In this document: piece after piece, positions 59,107-64,000 of the stretch
Position numbering within the stretch: position 1 is the first letter of the stretch
Layout: each line of letters opens with the position of its first letter
NCBI RefSeq assembly: GCF_003241315.1
Contig: NZ_QFOZ01000011.1
Coordinates: forward strand, 1-64,000
From: Lawsonella clevelandensis
GTDB lineage: Bacteria > Actinomycetota > Actinomycetes > Mycobacteriales > Mycobacteriaceae
Direction of reading: 5' to 3'
Length of the DNA stretch: 64,000 nucleotides
Made by a program: the position numbers and the translations under genes
Notes under the pieces: generated by a model
Told to the model about the DNA's origin: nothing
The model's input: the letters and a program-made list of their open reading frames with translations, nothing else
Database searches by the model: none

Positions 59107-60204
59107 CTAGGCCTCCTTGTCACGGGTGACGCAGGCGCTGGCCAGAATCTCGTCCTCGAAGTCGGGAGCGAGAGCACCCTCATCGTTGAGCATGAGTTCC
59201 AGGAGAGCCTGAATGTTTTTAGCGTAGAGCTCCGAGGAGTGTTCCGGCATGGTGGCGGGAAGATTCAACGGGGAGCAGATGGTAACACTGTTCTTCACAA
59301 CGGTCTTACCAGGTTCAGTGAGTTCACAGTTGCCGCCAGTTTCACCAGCGAGGTCAACAATGACGGAACCGGGCTTCATGCGGGAAGCAGCATCGGCAGT
59401 AACGAGAATGGGGGCACGGCGACCAGGAACAAGTGCAGTAGTAATAACTGCGTCGGCATCACCAATGGCAGCGGCGAGACGCTCCTGCTGGAGAGCCTTT
59501 TCTTCCTCCGTAAGTTCACGGGCGTAGCCACCTTCACCAGCGGCTTCAATACCCAGGTCGAGCCACTTAGCGCCCACGGACTTAACCTGCTCGGCAACCT
59601 CGGGGCGCACATCGTAGCCAATGGTGCGGGCGCCCAGGCGGCGGGCGGTAGCAAGAGCCTGCAGGCCGGAGACACCAACACCGAGCACCATAACGGTGGC
59701 GGGTTTTACAGTGCCGGCGGCGGTGGTGAGCATGGGGAAGAAACGAGTGAGGTTGTCAGCGGCAACTAGCACGGCTTTGTAGCCGGCCACGTTGTTCTGA
59801 GAACTCAATGCATCCATCACCTGGGCGCGGGAGATACGCGGAATAGCCTCCATGGCGTAGGCTTCCACACCCTTGGCTTTCAGTTCCCCAATCTGGTTTT
59901 CCTGGGAACGTGGATTGAGGAAACCAATAAGCCGTGTACCTGCGGAGAGCTTAGCGATCTCGTCGGTGCTGGGTTCTGCAACCTTGACAACAACGTCACA
60001 GTCCCAGGGATTTCCAATAACTGCGCCGGCAGATTCGAATGCACTGTCTGGAAGTAGTGCAGCTTCACCTGCGCCGGATTCGACAATAACGTCTAGTCCT
60101 TTTCCAATAAGTTGTGTGATGACCTTCGGGACAAGCGCTACACGACGCTCGCCCGGCGCGGTCTCACGGACCACACCGATGCGTGGCCGTTGTGCCGATA
60201 CCAT
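59107..60204 (-). CDS. pntA1: NAD(P) transhydrogenase subunit alpha, NAD-binding part (PntA1)
   Basis: Soluble NAD(H)-binding domain I, 365 residues. RETAPGERRVALVPKV at the start and VMVLGVGVSGLQALATARRLGA (nucleotide-binding fold, here VLGVGVSGLQALATA) are diagnostic, with GYDVRPEVAEQV following and the mobile-loop region near TTALVPGRRAPILV. ATG 60204 follows GAGGAT. A perfect DnaA-box-like TGTGGATAA (60275-60283) occurs in its promoter region. Confidence 0.96.
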   Translation of the reverse strand: MVSAQRPRIGVVRETAPGERRVALVPKVITQLIGKGLDVIVESGAGEAALLPDSAFESAGAVIGNPWDCDVVVKVAEPSTDEIAKLSAGTRLIGFLNPRSQENQIGELKAKGVEAYAMEAIPRISRAQVMDALSSQNNVAGYKAVLVAADNLTRFFPMLTTAAGTVKPATVMVLGVGVSGLQALATARRLGARTIGYDVRPEVAEQVKSVGAKWLDLGIEAAGEGGYARELTEEEKALQQERLAAAIGDADAVITTALVPGRRAPILVTADAASRMKPGSVIVDLAGETGGNCELTEPGKTVVKNSVTICSPLNLPATMPEHSSELYAKNIQALLELMLNDEGALAPDFEDEILASACVTRDKEA

Positions 60205-60308
60205 TCAATCCTCGTTTCCTGTTGTTATGAAGTAGCTAAGGGTTTGTGACAACTATACGAAATTTTGTCGTGATTGTGGATAAAAAGTTTCTTATTATTA
60301 GGAAAATC

Positions 60309-61526
60309 TTACCGAACGACGTGAATCTTCTGGGCTGCCGATTGTGATTTCTGCAAAGCATCCTCCACATCGACACCTGTTGCCACCACAACCCCCATGC
60401 GACGTCCCACATGCGCTTCCGGCTTACCAAAGAGGCGCACATCAGTACCCGGAATAGCTAAAGCATCGGCAACCCCGGTAAAGCCCAGGCCCTCGCCCTC
60501 ACACGGCGACTTCACTACACTACTGGCCGCCGGGAAAAGCAGCGTCGTATCCACGGGGAGCCCCAATACGGCTCGGGCATGCAGTTCAAACTCGCTAAAA
60601 CGCTGCGACGCCATGGTGACGAGTCCCGTATCATGCGGGCGGGGTGATACTTCTGAGAAGAGAACATCGTCCCCCTTGACGAAAAGCTCTACCCCAAAAA
60701 TGCCGCGGCCACCGAGTGCGGACGTCACCTTGTCCGCAATTTTACGAGCGTTTGCCAATGCCGCATCCGTCATAGGCTGGGGCTGCCACGATGCCACATA
60801 GTCCCCATTGTCCTGGTGGTGACCAATGGGAGCGCAGAAATAGGTGCTCGTCTCGCCCGTTTGGGGATCCCGTCCCCGCACGGTAAGCAGGGTAATTTCG
60901 TAGTCGAAGTCAACAAACCCCTCTACAATGACGCGCCCCTGGTCCACGCGGGAATCGTCGCGGGCGTGGTCCCATGCAGCATCAATATCATCAGCGTGGC
61001 GTACCACCGTTTGCCCATGCCCCGACGACGACATAATAGGCTTCACAACGCACGGCATACCCACATTCTGGATAGCCTCTTTCATCTCTTCCCGCGACGA
61101 TGCGAACTGGTAGGGGGATGTTGGAAGCCCTAATTCTTCCGCGGCGAGCCGGCGGATACCCTCGCGGTTCATTGTGAGCTGCACTGCCCGTGGAGTGGGG
61201 ATAACCGTGGACGTACCCTCCTCCTGGATAAGCGCGAGCGCGTCCGTGGCAAGAGCTTCAATTTCGGGAATAACATAGTCCGGCCGTTCCTCTCGAATAA
61301 GAGGGAGGAGTTCGTCCGGGTTAGCCATATTAATGGTGTAGCTGCGATGTGCTACCTGCTGGGCCGGGGCACCGTAGTAGCGGTCCACGGCAATCACTTC
61401 AACGCCGAGCCGCTGGAAGGCAATAGTGACTTCCTTACCGAGCTCACCCGATCCCAGTAGCATAACCCGTGTCGCACCTGGAGTTTGGGCAGTACCAATG
61501 CGGGGCAAGACGGGTGGTGTGGTCAT
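60309..61526 (-). CDS. purT: formate-dependent phosphoribosylglycinamide formyltransferase
   Basis: ATP-grasp enzyme of 405 residues that makes formyl-GAR from GAR, formate and ATP in purine synthesis. MLLGSGELGKEV opens the N-terminal domain, EIEALATDAL follows, and VVKPIMSSSGHGQTVV is the ATP-grasp loop. EVSPRPHDTGLVTM is the metal-binding motif. ATG 61526 follows AAGGAG. It stands alone between pntA1 and the AGCS genes. It could substitute for or complement the folate-dependent PurN. Confidence 0.96.
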   Translation of the reverse strand: MTTPPVLPRIGTAQTPGATRVMLLGSGELGKEVTIAFQRLGVEVIAVDRYYGAPAQQVAHRSYTINMANPDELLPLIREERPDYVIPEIEALATDALALIQEEGTSTVIPTPRAVQLTMNREGIRRLAAEELGLPTSPYQFASSREEMKEAIQNVGMPCVVKPIMSSSGHGQTVVRHADDIDAAWDHARDDSRVDQGRVIVEGFVDFDYEITLLTVRGRDPQTGETSTYFCAPIGHHQDNGDYVASWQPQPMTDAALANARKIADKVTSALGGRGIFGVELFVKGDDVLFSEVSPRPHDTGLVTMASQRFSEFELHARAVLGLPVDTTLLFPAASSVVKSPCEGEGLGFTGVADALAIPGTDVRLFGKPEAHVGRRMGVVVATGVDVEDALQKSQSAAQKIHVVR

Positions 61527-61613
61527 GGGAGGCTCCTTCTCAGCGTGGTGTTAGCTCTCATGATAGAGCACGATTACCACACAAACAGCACCATAAGGCG
61601 TCTACTACCAGAG

Positions 61614-63089
61614 TTATTCATTCTCGTGACGAGCAACCCAGGCAGAATCGGGAACCGCCTTGGGGAAAAACCCGGGAGTTTCCACAAATACGGGAGTCTC
61701 AATACCGGCCTTGCGCTGCCTATCATAGTCACACAAGCACCGCACACCGTACTTCATAAGAAGCGCTACCGCCACCATATTAATAATGGTCATCAGCGCC
61801 AGGGAAAGATCCGCCAGGGACCATGCCAGCGGCAACGCCGCTATAGACCCCAACCCCGTCGCCGCAATCATCACAACATGCAGTATGGTGCTGCCGTGTT
61901 TCGTCCACCCCAAATAATTCACGTTAATCTCGGCGAACACGGAATAGCCCAGGGTACTGGAGTAGGCGAAGAGGAAGATAACAATGGACATAAACCACAC
62001 TGTCCAGCCGGTACCGTAGTCCAGATGGTGTGTCAGTGCAGTCTGTGCCAGGATCCCGTCCTCCAATTCCTGCCCGGGTGTATAAACACTGGGACCAGCC
62101 AGCAGGATCATGAAACCCGTCATGGAGCAGACGATGATGGTGTCCACGAAAGTACCAAGGGACTGAATAAGCCCCTGTACCACCGGGTGCGGCACGTCAG
62201 CGGTGGCGGCCCCATTGGGCATGGACCCCTGTCCCGCCTCGTTGGAGAAAAGACCACGCTTAGCACCGTTGAACATGGTGGCCCAGAGTCCCCCGCCCAC
62301 ACCGGCTAGGCCTGCTCGTAGACCAAAAGCACCCGCGAAAATATCGGAGAACACACGCGGCAGGTCGGTGATATTCATAAGGATGGTAATAAGCGACACC
62401 AGCAGATAAATAATGGCCATAATGGGCACAAGGTGCTCTGTTACCTTCGCAACCCGGCGCAACCCACCCAACATGATGGGGATACTGATAGCCACGAGAA
62501 CGAGGGCCGTCACCCACACGGGTATGCCGGCGGTGGATTTGAACTGCTGGGCAATAGTATTCGACTGCACCATGGGGAAGATAAGCCCATAGGAAAAGAC
62601 GAGGAGAGCCGCAAATATAACACCCCACGTGCGGGAGCCCAGACCGCGCTCAATGTAGTAGGCGGGGCCACCGTGGGAGAGTCCGTCCTTCCCCTTCACT
62701 TTGAAGATTTGGGCAAGGGTGCTTTCCATGAAGCTGGTCGCCATGCCCAGGAGCGCCACTATCCACATCCAGAAGAGAGCGCCGGGACCGCCCACGATAA
62801 GTGCCAGGGAAACACCGGCGATATTACCGGTGCCCACGCGTGAAGCGAGACCCACTGTGAATGCTTGAAAGCTGGAGAGGGAGGTGCCCTTTTGCTTCCG
62901 TGAATCGAGCATGAGGTGCCACATGTGCCCGAAGAGGCGGAACTGTACACCTCGAGTGGCAACGGTAAAGACAATGCCGAGGCCAACGAGCACAAAAATG
63001 AGGATATGGGAGGATATAAATCCTTCTATTTGGGTGACCAGGTCTGTGAGCACTAGAACGACACTACCATTATTCGCGTTATCTCCCAT
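61614..63089 (-). CDS. alanine/glycine:Na+ symporter (AGCS family)
   Basis: Membrane symporter with about eleven helices importing alanine or glycine with Na+. The family signature GLASRVGTGNIAGVSLALIVGGPGALFWMW is present in pieces: SRVGTGNIAGV and GGPGALFWMW. GLFSNEAGQGSMPNGAA is the second conserved motif. The open frame extends upstream to 63143, with ATG codons at 63104 and 63089 and GTG 63053; none has a good ribosome-binding site. I use 63089 because 63104 would overlap the divergent neighbour's start. The C-terminus is charged and cytoplasmic. Confidence 0.9.
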   Translation of the reverse strand: MGDNANNGSVVLVLTDLVTQIEGFISSHILIFVLVGLGIVFTVATRGVQFRLFGHMWHLMLDSRKQKGTSLSSFQAFTVGLASRVGTGNIAGVSLALIVGGPGALFWMWIVALLGMATSFMESTLAQIFKVKGKDGLSHGGPAYYIERGLGSRTWGVIFAALLVFSYGLIFPMVQSNTIAQQFKSTAGIPVWVTALVLVAISIPIMLGGLRRVAKVTEHLVPIMAIIYLLVSLITILMNITDLPRVFSDIFAGAFGLRAGLAGVGGGLWATMFNGAKRGLFSNEAGQGSMPNGAATADVPHPVVQGLIQSLGTFVDTIIVCSMTGFMILLAGPSVYTPGQELEDGILAQTALTHHLDYGTGWTVWFMSIVIFLFAYSSTLGYSVFAEINVNYLGWTKHGSTILHVVMIAATGLGSIAALPLAWSLADLSLALMTIINMVAVALLMKYGVRCLCDYDRQRKAGIETPVFVETPGFFPKAVPDSAWVARHENE

Positions 63090-63102
63090 TAAACTATTGC
63101 CC

Positions 63103-64000
63103 ATGAAGAATGCCACCGAACTACTGGGCAGCATTAACAACATATATGGGTATGTGTTAATGGCGTTATTGGCTATTGCTGGTCTTTACTTTTCCATCCG
63201 GACTGTTGTGGTACAAATACGCCACCTGCCGGAGATGATGCGTACCCTCGTGGAGCAGCCGGAAAAGCAAGAGGGCGGAAAGAAGGGCATTAGCGCATTC
63301 CGCGCATTCACAGTATCGGCGGCAAGCCGCGTTGGTACCGGCAATATTGTGGGTGTGGCTGTGGCTATTGCCTTGGGTGGTCCAGGCGCTCTCTTCTGGA
63401 TGTGGCTTTTCGCCATTGTGGGTGGGGCGACGGCTTTTGTCGAGTCCACGTTGGGGCAGCTTTATAAGGTGAAAGATAAAGCGACAGGAGCATTTCGAGG
63501 TGGTCCCGCCTACTATATTGAAAAAGGTTTAGAGAAACGGTGGCTGGCTATCCTCTTCGTTATCGCCATTACGTTTACCTATGGTTTTGTCTTTAATATG
63601 GTGCAGGCCAACTCTATTACCGAAACAACATCGCAAGCGTTGAAGCCCCTCATCCACAATTCAGACAATATGAAGTGGGTTAATCTTGCTCTTGCCCTTG
63701 TTATCTCAGCGTTAACAGCGGCAGTTATTTTTGGTGGAATTTGGCGAATCAGTGCCGTCTCACAAGTGCTAGTTCCCATTATGGCGGTGGTGTACATCGT
63801 CCTCGGGCTTTACGTATGCATTGTCAACGGGGCCAAAATTCCCGGCGCCATCTCCCTCATTTTCCAGTGCGCTTTCGGGGCAAAACAGGTAGCCGGAGCC
63901 GGTATTGGTGCAGCCATGATGATTGGTATTCGCCGTGGTCTCTTCTCCAACGAGGCCGGTATGGGGTCTGTTCCTAATGCTTCCGCCACGGCGGCAGTGT
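63103..64000 (+). CDS. alanine/glycine:Na+ symporter (AGCS family), second gene, cut by window end
   Basis: The frame opens with ATG 63103 and is still open at 64000 (299 codons), so only the N-terminal part is seen. The product starts MKNATELLGSINNIYGY and has SRVGTGNIVGVAVAIALGGP, ESTLGQLYKVKDK and GLFSNEAGMGSVPNAS, all AGCS hallmarks. It is a diverged paralogue of the neighbouring gene and lies head to head with it. The upstream sequence has no clear ribosome-binding site, so a leaderless transcript or a different start is possible. Confidence 0.9.
   Translation, partial: MKNATELLGSINNIYGYVLMALLAIAGLYFSIRTVVVQIRHLPEMMRTLVEQPEKQEGGKKGISAFRAFTVSAASRVGTGNIVGVAVAIALGGPGALFWMWLFAIVGGATAFVESTLGQLYKVKDKATGAFRGGPAYYIEKGLEKRWLAILFVIAITFTYGFVFNMVQANSITETTSQALKPLIHNSDNMKWVNLALALVISALTAAVIFGGIWRISAVSQVLVPIMAVVYIVLGLYVCIVNGAKIPGAISLIFQCAFGAKQVAGAGIGAAMMIGIRRGLFSNEAGMGSVPNASATAAV

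Overview
The window looks like a chromosomal segment of a high-to-moderate GC actinobacterium of the order Mycobacteriales (Corynebacteriales). The evidence is a Crp/GlxR-type regulator, MurT/GatD for peptidoglycan amidation, a MarP-type periplasmic protease, a WhiB protein, an actinobacterial Tad pilus locus with a DUF4244 pilin, and gene order that follows Mycobacterium tuberculosis Rv3644c to Rv3713 with many losses and insertions. Three secreted lipase-like hydrolases, a serpin and a secreted trypsin-like protease would suit a host-associated lipophilic species. A Lawsonella-like organism is my guess only. No phage, insertion sequence, rRNA or CRISPR array was recognised.

Layout. 0-4.3 kb: a secreted lipase, a GlsB-like membrane protein, a DyP peroxidase, and a serpin whose stop codon lies inside tRNA-Thr(CGT). 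4.4-12.3 kb: holB and topA, with two very similar dicarboxylate symporter genes in inverted orientation around topA. 12.3-22.4 kb: a rhodanese, a large DEAD/DEAH helicase and the Tad secretion locus, which is split by an inserted ABC transporter, a 25-residue membrane peptide and an MFS permease. 22.4-24.2 kb: an unidentified, highly structured leader RNA with its own terminator, in front of a GH25 lysozyme. 24.3-32.4 kb: holin-like protein, alpha/beta hydrolase, marP, nth, glxR, ridA, a DUF4177 gene, whiB, a metallophosphoesterase and tRNA-Pro(CGG). 32.4-41 kb: a YhgE/Pip-like membrane protein and a six-gene Mrp (Mnh) Na+/H+ antiporter operon. 41-51 kb: catalase, lysC-asd, lipase, DMT and CDF transporters, and leuA with a leucine leader peptide and attenuator. 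51-64 kb: trypsin-like protease, AAEx exporter, murT-gatD, a third lipase, the pntA1-pntA2-pntB transhydrogenase operon, purT, and two divergent AGCS sodium/alanine symporters, the second cut off by the window end.

Themes. Ion and redox balance is prominent (Mrp antiporter, transhydrogenase, Na+-coupled symporters, catalase, DyP). Cell envelope biology is represented by MurT/GatD, GH25, MarP, the Tad pilus and the lipases. Amino-acid synthesis is represented by lysC-asd and leuA.

Most unusual observations: the structured RNA at 22826-23010; a pair of TGTTTCAC-N3-GTGAA(A/T)CA palindromes at the Tad locus; several tandem arrays with a 15-base period, in coding and non-coding DNA; and three genes (second symporter, whiB, mnhE) whose conserved ends lie one base out of frame in the same sense, which could be decay or a systematic sequence error.
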